From NCBI GenBank assembly GCA_016808115.1, contig JAEQBH010003949.1, forward strand, positions 310,001 to 374,000: DNA of 64,000 bases, written 5' to 3'. Below are positions 1 through 11,890 of the stretch, piece by piece; position 1 is the first letter of the stretch, and each line of letters opens with the position of its first letter. Source of the stretch: Tetrastigma voinierianum. Its lineage: Eukaryota > Streptophyta > Magnoliopsida > Vitales > Vitaceae. Under the pieces are notes generated by a model, which saw only the letters and a list, made by a program, of their open reading frames with translations, made no database searches and had not been told where the DNA came from. The position numbers and the translations under genes were made by a program.

Positions 1-1074
1 TTCGCTAATTCGTATGAAGTAGATGTGGAATCGTATTATTGATCCCACTGAAAAGCGGAGCATACGTGAATGGCTACCGTAATGCTACAGATAAGCTTCG
101 ACACGGAAATACTTTGCCAGTGCTCAGATAGTCTACTTTCTTCTTATCTGACTGGATACCGATGAAAACACTAGTAATAAGTATCAAAGCCTAACAAAAA
201 AACACAACCTACAAAATCAGTATGATACGTAGAAGAATCTCTTAAGCTTAAGCACTACTCCTGGATTTGACATGGAAATGCGTGGGACTGCATCAGTTAC
301 TGATTAAGATAAACCACCATTATTTAAAATTAAAAATGTGTAATCCTCGATTTGTCAATTAAGAGGTGAGAGGAACCTTTTGTGCAGATTCAGATACAAA
401 CATGTAGGGGACCTAATGTCCCTGTTTGTGCTTTTCTTTCTCTCTCTCTCTTACCATCATGATCAATGATGACAATGATGATGATGTGTATTGAATTAAT
501 ATAGAGATGATGAGTGATTGGGATGAGATGACATGTTGTTCAATTATTAAATTAAATTATAGTTACCAGAGACTTAGGATTATGGTTGATTATTAATTCT
601 TAATACTAAAATAAATCGTAATAAATCATCCTCCTCTTTCATTTCCTTTCAGGGCCTCTTCGAGTGTCGCTTTGCATCTGCAAGCAGTATTATCATTATG
701 CTTGACCATGAAAAATTAGGGCATGTTAGTTCCAAATCTTGCATGTAAAAAAAAAAAAAAAGGAAATCAAGTTAAATAAGAGAATATGTTTAATTCCTTC
801 TTTTGTTATGAAAAAGCATAAAAAGAGCATCAAAATAGTATTTTATGTGTTTTTAAAGTGATACCAGTATATTTTTTTAAAATGGAAATAAAAATAAAAT
901 CATAGATTCTAATCCAATTTAAGCTTTGATACTACCTTAATGGAGCTCAAGTAGCAATAGACTAGATTTTGAAAACTTCAAGCAATATGACTTTGTAATG
1001 CCGATAACAGTTTTTGAAAATCTGAATATTATTTTGATGATATACTGAAAAGCTTTTAACTGTCTCAAAGTTTA
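1..1074. other. AT-rich intergenic spacer, nothing recognised
   Basis: No open frame of useful length and no recognisable protein similarity. The stretch is AT-rich, with an A-run near 748-762 and short T/C- and GAT-rich simple tracts near 435-490. It may be plain spacer or very old transposon debris. Confidence 0.5.
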
Positions 1075-1281
1075 GACATGTTTGATTCTCATTTTTTAAA
1101 TTGATAACGAAAACATTTTATTAAAACAATAAAAACATTATTTTGGTGTTATGAGCAGTTCTTAACTTTTCATCAAGTATTTTTATGTTTTCAAAAAAAA
1201 AAAGCTGAAATAAACAAGTTTCCTCTATTTCCTTATTCTTCTTATTTCGATTTTCAAAGCCTTGAAGTAACCAAACATACC
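1075..1281. mobile_element. Weak MITE candidate
   Basis: The left end reads GACATGTTTGATTCTC and the right end, reverse-complemented, reads GGTATGTTTGGTTACTTC, which gives an imperfect terminal inverted repeat around an AT-rich 207-bp body. The GTTTGG-type core is like Tourist/Harbinger ends. No clean target duplication is seen (TTA on the left, TAA on the right), so this could be chance. Confidence 0.22.
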
Positions 1282-1787
1282 TAAATTTCTCACTTTCCCC
1301 TTCTAATTCCTCTATTATTACACTTACACTTGTTCATTGCACCCAGAAGTTCCTAAGCCCTACTCTTATTTGGTTGGTAATTGGGACCACTGAAACTTTC
1401 TTTCCACTTACATTATTTAGTAGCTGGTGGCTACCATAGAATGCAAAATTGGAAAAGACATAAAAGGAAGAATTATTGTACGTACAATTCCTAATAAATA
1501 AAATCAATTGAGAGATTCAAAAGTCGTACGTACATGTGCTGCAGTCACCAGGTCAAAAGGTAATTTATTTTATAGTTGACTCTTGCCCATAGTTTTATTT
1601 GTGTACCCTAGGAACAAGCCAACAAATTTGACTTTTCGCTACGGGAAATATCTTGCAACACCTTTGTTTATTTTATTTTTTGGGTGAAAAGGTAACACAA
1701 GTTGGTGGATGGACCCATCCGGACTCCAACAGGTACAAAGTGTTCCTATTTCCTGTATATTTAAAATATAAATATACAACAAATTAA

Positions 1788-2120
1788 GTCCCCGTTTAGG
1801 TCACGAAAATTTATTCTATCCGAAAATTGATATGAAAATTTTTATGTATTGTCTTTTGGATTTTAAATTTCGAGAAAATAGGTTTCGTATTTGAATTTGG
1901 TTGAAAATACGTTTTAATTTCAATGCCATTTGGTTGAATTGTAATTAACAGAGCAACTGCGCTGTTTTTCGATTGTATATTAAATGTTGAAAATAGATTC
2001 ATTTTAACTTTGTTTTCAAATTTGTTTTAAATCTTCAATGCAAGTAGCTAAGCGAGTTTTCTTATTTTCGAAAAGTTTGAATAGAGAAAACAGAAAATTT
2101 TCTACCTACTAAACATGGCC
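1788..2120. mobile_element. Tourist-like (PIF/Harbinger) MITE
   Basis: A 333-bp AT-rich stretch starts GTCCCCGTTTAGGTCACGAA. Its other end, reverse-complemented, reads GGCCATGTTTAGTAGGTAGA. The first dozen bases pair with three mismatches around a shared GTTTAG core. TAA directly abuts both ends (1785-1787 and 2121-2123), matching the TWA target duplication known for PIF/Harbinger elements. It has no coding capacity, as expected for a MITE. Assignment to the superfamily is inferred from the ends only. Confidence 0.55.
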
Positions 2121-2843
2121 TAACCTTTTCACTGTAAGGGGTTGATATTATGGTGATTCGCATTAAAGGACCTTTAAAACCCAATTCTATAAATCCTGAC
2201 ATTTCATTCATTTTTACCAATAAAAAATGTTTTCTTATTTTCTTATAATAATAATTCATTATTTAAAAAAGATAATATAAGACATAAACAGATATAATGG
2301 GACTCTAATCGAACCCCTTTCTTTTTCATCTTTGCATATGTTAACCTTAAACACTTTATTTAATGTTATTTAACTAAATATTATACTATATATGTCAATA
2401 AGACGCTATGCTTATGTGGTTTTGAGTTTAGGTTGACATAAGAGCAAATTTATGAGAAATAAAATACAATACTATGATATAATTTAAAATGGAAGTTATT
2501 TTATTTTATTTTAATAATAATTGTTCATATTAGTAATGAGCTCATTATCTCCGTAGTATAAATAAAATTACCAAAGTGGTAAAAACCAGATTAATTGTGT
2601 GATCTATAAAGGGAATTATGGGGATCATGATGATAAATAAAGGGAATAAACTAAATCGTATTTAAATTAAATTTTCTTTTTATTATTAAAAGTGATAGTA
2701 TCAAAAATTGAAAGCGAAAGTTAAAGTAATTATTATACTAACATAATAAAAGAAAGATAAAGAAATTTTAATATTAATATTTTCAATACCATATAATACA
2801 AGATGATTATATTTCTATCTTAAAAAAAAATAGATAAAACTTA

Positions 2844-2844
<1 letters not shown>
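2121..2844. other. AT-rich spacer, nothing recognised
   Basis: Very AT-rich sequence with no conserved coding signal and no repeat structure that I can support. Confidence 0.5.
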
Positions 2845-2919
<75 letters not shown>

Positions 2920-2938
2920 TATATACTATATATATATG
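2845..2938. repeat. (TA)n microsatellite
   Basis: A nearly uninterrupted TA dinucleotide tract with one TG break near 2863 and small CTA breaks near its right end. Any reading frame across it is an artefact of the repeat. Confidence 0.97.
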
Positions 2939-2949
2939 ATAGTGGACAA

Positions 2950-4290
2950 TTAAGTAGGTAAAAAAATCAATAGAATCATGATCGAACAAGTATGTGAGAT
3001 GGTTGAGGTTTCTCCTATCTTAATCAAATATCTTGAGTTGAATTGAACTTTAGGCTAAAGAGTTGGATCGAGGTGGTTTATTTTTTTAAGTTAAAACCTA
3101 GGATGCTGACATCTTCTACATGTTTTTCTTTTATGGTAAATACGGCATGAGAGTCACTGCCTCTCTCTATCAATCTCTATTGTCTTCTCTTCTCACCTCA
3201 ATCACCCTCAAATGTAACTTGAGGCCTTTTTTTATAAATGTAATTAGATTGCAAAGGGTTAGGTTAGATTGAAGATGCAAAGGAGCAAGGAGTAGAAGGA
3301 GGCACCTTGAAAAAGAAAGACCTAAATGAAGGAATTGTTATTTCTTTTTGGGGATGTAATTCATGCATATGGAAGCAGCCTTGTCAATTCACTCCATGGC
3401 TGAATTGATATTTAGAGAAAGTGCTCTAAAGGCAATCGCCATTAGCACTTGTTATACGTCTTAAGTTTTCTATTCAGGCGCTTTCGCTATGTTGAATTGA
3501 TATAGATCTTCAATCCGTGTGGATTCCATGATGCATAACATAGCATGAAAGAAATTGTGATGAGATCATGATATTAGGAATTCTATCATGCAGTATGTTA
3601 TTATTCTAGGTATCCCTAGTCATAGGATTAATGAGACTAGACATTGTTACTCAAGATAGACTAGCACATGTCATACTCCTTGATTTCATCAAGCAATGGA
3701 TCTTATAAATTGTGATTAGGAGTTAGAGTTGAGATGTGGATACTTGCTAAGAGTAGCTAAGTACATCGAAGATTTCCGTAGATATAGATTATCTCTAGTT
3801 AACTTGAGGGTTCTCAAGGATATCTTGGATGTTAATTATGTATTTTGACCTCGATCCATGTTGCCTCTTGGAAATTCGCTGCTGGAGTGATAGTAGTTGG
3901 GTATGGCTTAGTTCGAAGGTAGTGGGTAGCCAACAAAGTTCACCACTCGATAGGAGAGTATACATGCCTATTATCTAAGAGAATCATTACTCGAGAATCT
4001 CTAGCCAAAGTGGAAATGCCATGAAGAGTGTCTTCAGGTGCATAACTGATGAGTAATGAGTCCGGGGACAAGATCTAATATCACTTGGGCTAGATGTGGC
4101 ATAGAAAGTCTAGCCCGAGAATACACTTGTCCATGCTCTTAACTAGATTAAGGGTATAAATTGGTGAAATAATGAGTGCGAGGTATTTGTTTTTGGGTTT
4201 AGGTACATCACCTCGATTCAGGGTCTGACCCGATTGACATATCGAACAGTTCGAGGTGCGAGAACCTCTTTGGAGACTCTTGACCTGATT
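2950..4290. repeat. Dispersed repeat fragment A (copy of 10790-11240)
   Basis: The part 3060-3420 aligns in the same orientation with about 10900-11230. Both carry a CTCTCTCTAT-rich lead, then CTTCTCTTCTCA and CAAATGTAACTTGA, then a GGAG-rich block ending in a run of A residues. This points to two copies of one unnamed, probably LTR-type, non-autonomous element. The remainder to 4290 has no recognisable domain. A minus-strand frame at 4090-4329 is not convincing as protein. Confidence 0.4.
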
Positions 4291-4299
4291 TTTTTTTAA

Positions 4300-7200
4300 A
4301 TCAGAACTTGTACTGTGGGTATGGCCCACATCTTCTTATAATGAAAATCTCATATACATATCAAAGAACTACCCTGCAAGGTGGTGTCCATCAAAATCTA
4401 TACACATTCTGCAGAGTCCATTTTACAAATACAAGCGCACTTTTACATTACAAATCAGAGCAGACTTATTTGTGATGAACCCTACTAGTGTGCGGCCCGA
4501 TACATCAGGAAGTTTTGAATAATATTCTCCTGTACCTACATGGATTAAAAACCCGTGCTAAGCTTTACGCTTAGTGGGAAACATATCTTATAACTTATAC
4601 TGGTATACATGCATTTATTATGAATCATAATAAACATATAATAGAAACAAATATCAAAATCTTCATGAGTTCATATACTCTGCATTGCATAACGGAGGTC
4701 ATATCATGTGAGCAAACTATACCGCCTCCACAGTGCAGGCATCGATTCGTCTCTTTTGTATATCATGACTTTCTCGGGTTTTGGTCGTTCCTATTCATGT
4801 GTTGACATAATTAATCTCTACTTGTACCTTGTGACTTTTAACAGAATTCTTACATCTCCCATAGGAGTATAGAGTCTATATAGAGATACCCGTATATATA
4901 GTCAGAGCGGAGCTGAATTCCTTTTTATTCAAATTTGCATGGTTGATGTTCCATGGCTTTATTATACAATCGGAACATATACTTATGCGAAGATATCCGT
5001 AGGTTCATACTGGTTCATATCTCCCGAAGGACACATTCTTATTCATATTCCTCGCCTCCAGAATAATGAATTTATACATATACTTAGGCGAAGAGTATTT
5101 TATCCATATCTTTGGTACTTATATCTATCTGGATCTCACAGTAAGGAGTTTCTGATATTACGGAGCGTATCTTGTGCAAAACTTATTCTTATCGTAAGTG
5201 CATGGTACTACTTGTTCCAAATGTCCCCGAGGCGCTTTTACTTGTGCTTATATCAAACTTATCTTATACTCATACGAAATTGCAGAAGTAGAGTACCTCT
5301 TTTAATTTATCCTTATCTCTGGAAGCCTCCCCGGATCTTATACTTGTATTCTGAGAGCTTATTCTTGTGCCCGGGATCTTATATTCTTGTATTTCGGATC
5401 TTATACTTGTATTACGGATCTTATATACTTGTCTTTATGATAAGTACCGGTAGTACTATTGGACTTATACTTTATATTGTAGAGACTATGCTTGTACGTC
5501 ACGGAGTGCGGGTGAGGTACTGCGAGACTTATGCTTATTTTGCCGATGCAGAGTGTTTGGTGGGTCTTGAACTTATGCTTATTTTATTGATGCGAGTGCC
5601 GGGTGGGTCTTCTGAGGCTTAATGTGATCACAAGGTGCCGTGGGTGCTACAGAAAACGGATCTGGTACGGTGAAGTCTTATCATATAATTGTTTCACGAC
5701 TGCCGGACAAATCTGTAGAAATGAGTGGGGCGCGAGCCCCTGTGGTGCAGAAAGGTACAATGATACGAGGTACCGTAGTCTTAGATCCAAAGCGTGTTTG
5801 CCGCAGCGACGAGTGCCGTAGCACCGGCGCGAGATATGAAGCACCGATCGAGGCGTCGCTCATTCATTCTTGATTCGGTGATCCTTTGGTATATGTCTTT
5901 CAGAACTCCTAACCTTTCTTAATCACATTATGTGATCATGGCATTTTACCTTTCATATTCATGTTCATATTTCCGTTCGTTTTCATGTTTCATATCATAT
6001 TCATGTTTCATGAACACATCTTACATATTTCATTTCCCATACTTTTCTTGTCTCATGCCTATTACATATATGGCATTTGCATATACTTAACACAGTATGA
6101 TGCTTATGTATTCACACATCATTCATGTATTCTTGTCCCCCTATGAATCTATTTTACTTAGAAATTGGAATCCATTCAAGTGGTTGGATCGAACTAAAGT
6201 TATGGCATTTCCTTTCATGCCATTGAATCCATTACAGTTCCACTAGGGGACAGTTTAGCAATACTCATTTCCAGGGCCTGGACTCATATATGACACTGGT
6301 TCTTTGTGCTCGACTAAAGTTCTGGGGTTCTCCTCAGGAATCACCCAAATCGAGCACGAACTCTCAGATACGTCCGAAACAACCCGAACTACTCTATGAT
6401 CAAAACTGAAGCAGAAATTGGCTGGAATATAGCCCCACTTTGAGTGAATTTTTGGGCCACCTAGAGTCCGAATTTGAAGGTAGCTATTTCAGGATGTTTG
6501 GTTCTCCTTGAAGTCTATCTTAACCAGAAACTTGAATCACTCAAATCGGATCATAAATGAGCAAGTTATGGCCAAAATACGAACGCTGGTCAAAATAGAA
6601 AAACAGAACACTACTGTACGGTGACTCGACTGTACCGGTACAAATATCAATTTTGCCCAAAATGTGTGTTTTCTTCCACTTTCCATATGTTGATACCCAA
6701 ATCAACTCAATACTCTATATACACTTCAAAGCCACTCCAAATTCATCTTGAAATCTCCATTTTACTCAATTCATCTTTCATTACACATCTTTCCTCAAAA
6801 ATCTTCCATGAATTTCTCCCAAAACAAGTCTAATATGGGTCATAACCCATACACAAACCAAACATGATGATTGAACATTAGGTTGTTCTGAACCCTAACT
6901 TCGATTGCTTTCAATTAACCCATAGATAACCTCGAGGGAGGATTCATACTCTTCGATTAATTTAGGGTTTACCACCCTGTTGCCTCAAGAAATCTAGGGT
7001 TAGGATGAAATCTAACAAAACCCTAGTTTGAGGACAAACTATTACCATACAATTGCATGGAACTTCATATAAACTTCAGAATTCCATAGGTTCTTCAAAA
7101 ATCGCAAAAATCCCTTTTTTGTAGCTTCTCTTAACTGCTTCTTCCTACTCTTCTCTTCCCTAACTATACATTTTGCTTATTGTGTATTGTGTATTTTATT

Positions 7201-7612
7201 ATTATTGTTTACCATATATTATTTTTCCTCTTCCTTATATTACTTCTCTCTTCTCCTCCACGGTTTGTTCTCCTTTAAAATGAGGACCAATTTGGTCTTA
7301 AATAAAAAAATATCTCTTAGGCCTTGTTTGGCTCTTAAAAACCCATTTTTTTTGGGTTAAGTTTCATTTGCATTTAAGTCCTTACCGGGTTTCTTCTCTT
7401 TGCAAATCAACTAGACATAATTCTATTTTAACCATAACCTTTGCATCTTATGACTTCTATGCCCTTTTTGAAAAATTACTTATTACCCTTGAGTATTGTA
7501 TTTCATTCAGTTTCTAATTTCTATTTTCGCATTGCTTTCTGAAAAATTCAATTTTATTTCTGAAACACACTAAACAAGTCTAGAAACTACTAGGGTACAT
7601 TTAGGGATGTTA
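4300..7612 (-). mobile_element. LTR-like element end, minus orientation
   Basis: Read on the minus strand it begins TGTAACATCCCTAAATG at 7612, a common start for Ty3/Gypsy LTRs in plants. It shares phrases with the insertion at about 23.8-26.4 kb, namely the ATCTAGGGTTAGGATG block near 6990 and the block near 25930, and sequence around a GGTACCGGTAC-like motif. No coding region is present. It may be a solo LTR. The left boundary is approximate. No PBS or PPT was found beside it. Confidence 0.45.
4940..5600 (+). repeat. Diverged minisatellite, CTTATACTTGTATT-type units
   Basis: Units built on CGGATCTTATACTTGTATT recur irregularly, most clearly at 5330-5435, with decayed units to each side. 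The region stays open for 227 codons on the + strand, but the translation only mirrors the repeat and matches no family I know. I read it as a tandem array inside an LTR, not a gene. Confidence 0.6.
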
Positions 7613-7639
7613 CATTAAGCGGTCGGACAAGCGGCTCTC

Positions 7640-8407
7640 CTGATTCATTAGGGTCTTGATGTGTTGCTAGACGGCGCTCATGACTTGATTTAGATTTTAA
7701 TAGTTGATTGAAGTGGCCAACATAAAGAGTGTGGGTATCATCTAAAGCGGATTTGGATCTGATCCAAATATGAGGAGATCGATCTGAAATATAATCATCT
7801 AATGTGGGATTGAGTGAGGAATAGGGTTCAGAAAGGAACCTCCCTTGCAGAAAGTGCGAGGCTTGGGCTTGTTCATGGGCTTAAGGCCCGTGAGGAACAA
7901 CTATAATGCATAGGGATGTGGCAACACATCATCTCTTAAAGATAAACACTTTAAAAATTTCATGACTGAGGGTTTTCCTATAAAAGGACCTTTATGGAAA
8001 ACCCTAACAAGACTAAGCCATTTTTCTCACTCCTCTCATACTTGAAGATTAGAGATAGAGAGTGTTCTTTAGAGGCTCAACTCCTCTTGGTGAGATCAGG
8101 GTTTTTGCTTAGCTCACCCCGGATAGGGCAGCTGGCACAGAGTGTACTTTTCTTAAAGAGACCACATTGCCATGAAAGGTTGTCAACTCTAAGCTCTTAG
8201 GTGGCGATCTTTGTTGAGGCGAACCTAGGACTTGGTTAGCTTTGGTCTTTGCTGCCTTAACCATTGGATCGATTTTGAAATCAACACAGATGACTCTTGC
8301 CACCTGCACAGCGAGCCTGGTTGATGTCGAGGGGTACTTGAGTGATGGGTTTTGGGGAATTTTTGTTGTTTCCACTATTTTGGAAACTATTTCATATAAA
8401 ACCTTCA
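7640..8407 (+). mobile_element. Copia-like LTR (5' end uncertain)
   Basis: It contains a promoter-like CCTATAAAAGGACC at about 7977-7990, a following transcribed-like pyrimidine/gene-leader stretch, and ends ...CCTTCA just before a sequence close to the tRNA-iMet primer site. That layout (TATA box, R/U5, CA end, PBS) is that of an LTR. Family assignment to Copia is inference. The start near 7640 is a guess. Confidence 0.4.
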
Positions 8408-8408
8408 G

Positions 8409-8422
8409 TGGTATCAAAACAC
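8409..8422 (+). other. Primer-binding-site-like sequence (tRNA-iMet type)
   Basis: TGGTATCAAAACAC compares with the usual plant iMet site TGGTATCAGAGC. It lies one base after a CA dinucleotide that could end the LTR. Confidence 0.4.
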
Positions 8423-9050
8423 TTCTTGTATCACATCAAATCTATTTTTGTTGAGAGTTTTGGTTTAGTACCCATGTTTTCAAATGTTTAAAAATGAGAT
8501 TTTTGTTTTTTGAAAGGCATGATCGATGTTCTTAATGTAATCTAAGTCATGAGATGATCAACATGATTATAATGAAAAGAAGCGTTTTTGATGAATAAAA
8601 CTCCTAGGAATTCGGGATTTTTATCCCGATCATGTGCGGTACGAAACCCATCACATCTGTGACATGGTGACGTCACGATGTGGGTTATTTATTAACCTAA
8701 GCGTGGCATCAGCGTCACGGGTTTCCGTCACGTGGCGTGGGTTGAGAACCCGAGGAAACATCGCGGCGTCGCAGTGCCACATCGACATGGTGCATACGAC
8801 TTAGGCAGTAACCCGCGACGCAGGGGTTGCGTCGCGGCGTGGCGATTATCCTGCCCATCTTATGCGGTGACATCAGCGATGTGGGAATCTCTGCCGGTGT
8901 GTTCGTGATGTGTATTAAGGCTATACGATAAAATATGTATTGAGTGCCTATTCTACATAAGTATACGGCATCAAATGTCTGAGTGTACTAGATGTACATA
9001 AAGTTAATCCTGATGAAAATGAGGATGCTGCTCAAGAGTAGAATACTTCT
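8423..9050. other. GC-rich leader or internal relic with GTGACGTCAC palindrome
   Basis: After the primer-like site the sequence becomes GC-rich (8640-8890), with repeated GCGTCGCGG/GCGACGC and GTCACG words and a perfect palindrome GTGACGTCAC at 8667-8676. No protein similarity is seen. It could be the leader of the preceding element or part of the next LTR. Confidence 0.35.
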
Positions 9051-9059
9051 ATAATATCC

Positions 9060-10200
9060 AAACAATTAGTGTTAAGTTGGCCTGAATTAAACTAAACTAA
9101 ACCTAAGAAAACATAATCTAAACAATGGTGTTCAACCAAAGGGATACCAAGATGACAGTTCTAGTGTATTTGGTGCATATTAAACAATCCGCCACTGCCA
9201 AACAAAATTCCATCTGACCAAATATATTAGCTCTCCAGGTGACTCTGTGAATTTGTTACCTCTCTAGAGTCAAATAATCCTAGCCAATACTAGGTTTCTT
9301 ACTCCTTAGCTCAACCCCAAGTACCAGAGATGCTTTAAGACCTAAGAATCTCACACGCCTCCTAATTACAAATAATTTTTACACTGCATGGCTAATTAGG
9401 TTGATTCACCTATGTCTAATTCCTTACTCCCTTCTCATATCTACATGAGGAAAAACACTACTTATATTGAGATTAGCTAGAAATCATTGACATGTAAACA
9501 AAATCGAGTATGAATCGATAGAGGTGACAATCACATTAGAAAATAGAAAAAGGGAAGAAAAAGTCAGCAAAATAGATATAAGCTTCATGTTGATATGGCA
9601 AAACTCGTTAAGAAATTAAAACATAATGAGTTTGATACATCGAAATTAAAGATAAAACATGAAAAAAGAAAGGAACTCTGGTGGTGTTGGAAATTGGTGA
9701 GTTCTTGGTCTTCTTCTTTTGAATCCCAAGTTCTTCTCTCCTAAGCTTGAAGGCGCTACCAAGCTTCCTCTCTAGTCAAGAAAGTCGAAATAAGGGAGAA
9801 ACCACAAGGAGGGTTTCTCCTCTCTTGTAACGTCCAGTCTGGGACATGATCTCGAACTCGAACTCCAATCCGCTCTTGTGATCCTCCACTACTCTCCTTT
9901 TATAAGCCCTATCAGATTAGGTCAAAATCTTTTTATTTCTATTCTTTGGCCCGACGCATCATTGTGAAGAAGATGTCTTTGTCGTGAAGAACGGTAGTAT
10001 GTTGCTCCTTATCTAGTCGTTTCTAGCAGAAAGGGCTGCGTGACGAAGGTAGCCCGACATAAACCCTATAGCCACCATCTTTCAATTGGGTTCTTCTGTG
10101 ATGAAAGGAGTGTTTTTGTTACCAGCGAACAACCGCCTTAATGACGAGGGTGATGCTAAATCACAACGAACCGTGTACCAGCATTATATGGGAATTTTCT
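9060..10200 (-). mobile_element. LTR-like fragment, minus orientation, Tat/Athila-like
   Basis: On the minus strand there is a TATA-type promoter GGGCTTATAAAAGGAG at about 9894-9909. Upstream of it is a CG-rich stretch with repeated TTCGTCACG/TTCTTCACGAC words (9960-10120) and downstream an AT-rich U3/R-like tail. The arrangement resembles the + strand LTR at 11890-13314, although the sequences differ. Boundaries are not defined by TG...CA ends. Confidence 0.35.
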
Positions 10201-10599
10201 TATTTTTGTTCCTTTTGCACAATTCACCAAATAGTTAACTTAATCATAAGATGAAAATTTAGAAACATTAGGACTATTTAACATATATATATAATAAATA
10301 ATAAAAAACTAAAAATCTAAGTAAAACATAGGGATAAAATGGTATTTGAGATATATCAATCTGCGATCCACGACTTTAGGTTGGTTCTTTACCTCTTGGT
10401 TTGTCGAATTTTTTCTTTTGTTTCTCTTTCATTTTTTGAGAATCATATTGTGGCCGAGATGAAATATGCAAGTCAAGATTGAAGTGTTCATTGCCAGCTT
10501 ACAGAATGAGTAGTTTTTAAAGATATTTGAATAAAAATTCTAAAACCATGATTGAAATTATTTTCAAGAGACATTGGAAAAAATTAGCACCATTTGGAA

Positions 10600-10770
10600 A
10601 TTATGGTTCAAAAGTCGAATCGGGATTATGGTTCAAGGAGTTGAACCAGTTAGAGATTTAAAAATTGAATCGGGTTTATGATTCAAGGAGTTGAATCAGT
10701 TAGAGATTCAAGAGCTGAATCGGGCTTGTGATTCAAGAGTTGAATTGGGTTAATAGTTCAAGAGGTTGGA
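10600..10770 (+). repeat. Short tandem array, about 50-bp unit
   Basis: Three to four diverged copies built on GATTCAAGGAGTTGAATC and GAATCGGGTTTATG follow one another. No coding signal is associated with it. Confidence 0.75.
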
Positions 10771-10789
10771 GTAGCTTATATGGATCATT

Positions 10790-11240
10790 TTAACTCTATG
10801 TGTTGAAAAACCTTTTCATGTGCTTTTGAAATCGTGGGGTGCCTTTATCCATTACTTTCAATGTTATGCATTAGAGAATACATATTAAGGGTGTATGTTA
10901 GCATGATGGATGATTAAGGACTTTGCCCAATGTTGATTGAGCATATTGCATGGCTACTTCTTCTTGGATAAATAGGGTTTGCGTGTCCCCATCTCTCTCT
11001 ATTTTCTCTATGTATTTCTCTTCTCATCTAAATTCCCTTCAAATGTAACTTGAAGTTCTTATTTGAATATATATAATTAGATTACATAGGATTAGGATTA
11101 ATTGGTGGAGATACGAAGGAGAAAGGACCATGGAGGAGGATCCAAGAAAAAAGGCCCTAAAATGTAAATTTGATTTAATTTCACGGGTTGTAATAATCAT
11201 GCATGTCCTTGGAATGTCCATAATCATGCCATATAGTTAG
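10790..11240 (+). repeat. Dispersed repeat fragment B (copy of 2950-3420)
   Basis: Same order of blocks as the fragment near 3.1 kb: CTCTCTCTATTTT, then CTTCTCTTCTCATC, CAAATGTAACTTGA, and a GGAG/AAGAAAA block. Divergence is considerable, which suggests an old duplication or two independent insertions of one family. Confidence 0.5.
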
Positions 11241-11890
11241 AGTAACTATCTATATATTTCAATGAGATGAATGGGTAAAGCATGCTAATGAAATGATGAG
11301 ACTAATCTAAAGAAACCCCTCAATGAAATATATTAAGGTTAACATCTTCCACTAACATGGTGTGAACCGAAGTTCTTCTGCAATTGTGATTGTTGGGTAA
11401 ACCCAAGCCCTCTACACAAGGATATGTTCTATCCATGGAAATGAGTTTTCCTTATTAGTGGGTTGGTTGTAACTAGACTCGTTAGCTTGTTGGGCAAACC
11501 CAAGGTTAATGTTGGATAGAGACGTAGTTGGATAAGTGTGCATGAGATGTACGCACATCAAAAGTTGATAACCCAATGATGGTGCATCATCAACAGTTGA
11601 TACCACTGGATTCGATAGTTGCATACGATTACAATTGGTATGGAAAGGATACCTACCTTTTGACCCAAGGTGGCTTGTTGGGTAAACCCAAGGTTATCCT
11701 TGGTGATATTGGATATGGACCTACTAGGAGAACTTCAATATAGGTTCTCCCGGATCAATAGTGAGGGCTATTGGTTCGTAATAAAATAGTGGGAGCTATA
11801 ATGCGTAATTATCAAGTCATAATAATCATGAATTTTTAAAAGTACAATCCTAATATGATACTTTACATCTAGGCTATTAGAATCAGCAAA
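11241..11890 (+). other. Non-coding stretch with three TTGGGYAAACCCAAG hairpins
   Basis: TTGTTGGGTAAACCCAAG or a close variant occurs near 11390, 11490 and 11677. Each can fold as a five-pair stem (TTGGG/CCCAA) with a four-base loop. The rest shows no conserved frame. It may belong to the same non-autonomous element as fragment B. Confidence 0.45.

Noticed and set aside
4090..4329. 79-codon minus-strand frame with CSIC and DFLCH words
   Set aside because: I considered a zinc-knuckle or protease remnant, but spacing and context do not support it.
4939..5622. 227-codon + strand open frame
   Set aside because: Its translation follows the CTTATACTTGTATT repeat and matches no family I know. It lies in an LTR-like region.
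6840..7030. CCCTAA/AGGGTTAGG words resembling telomere repeats
   Set aside because: Isolated units, not tandem. They belong to the LTR family and recur near 25930.
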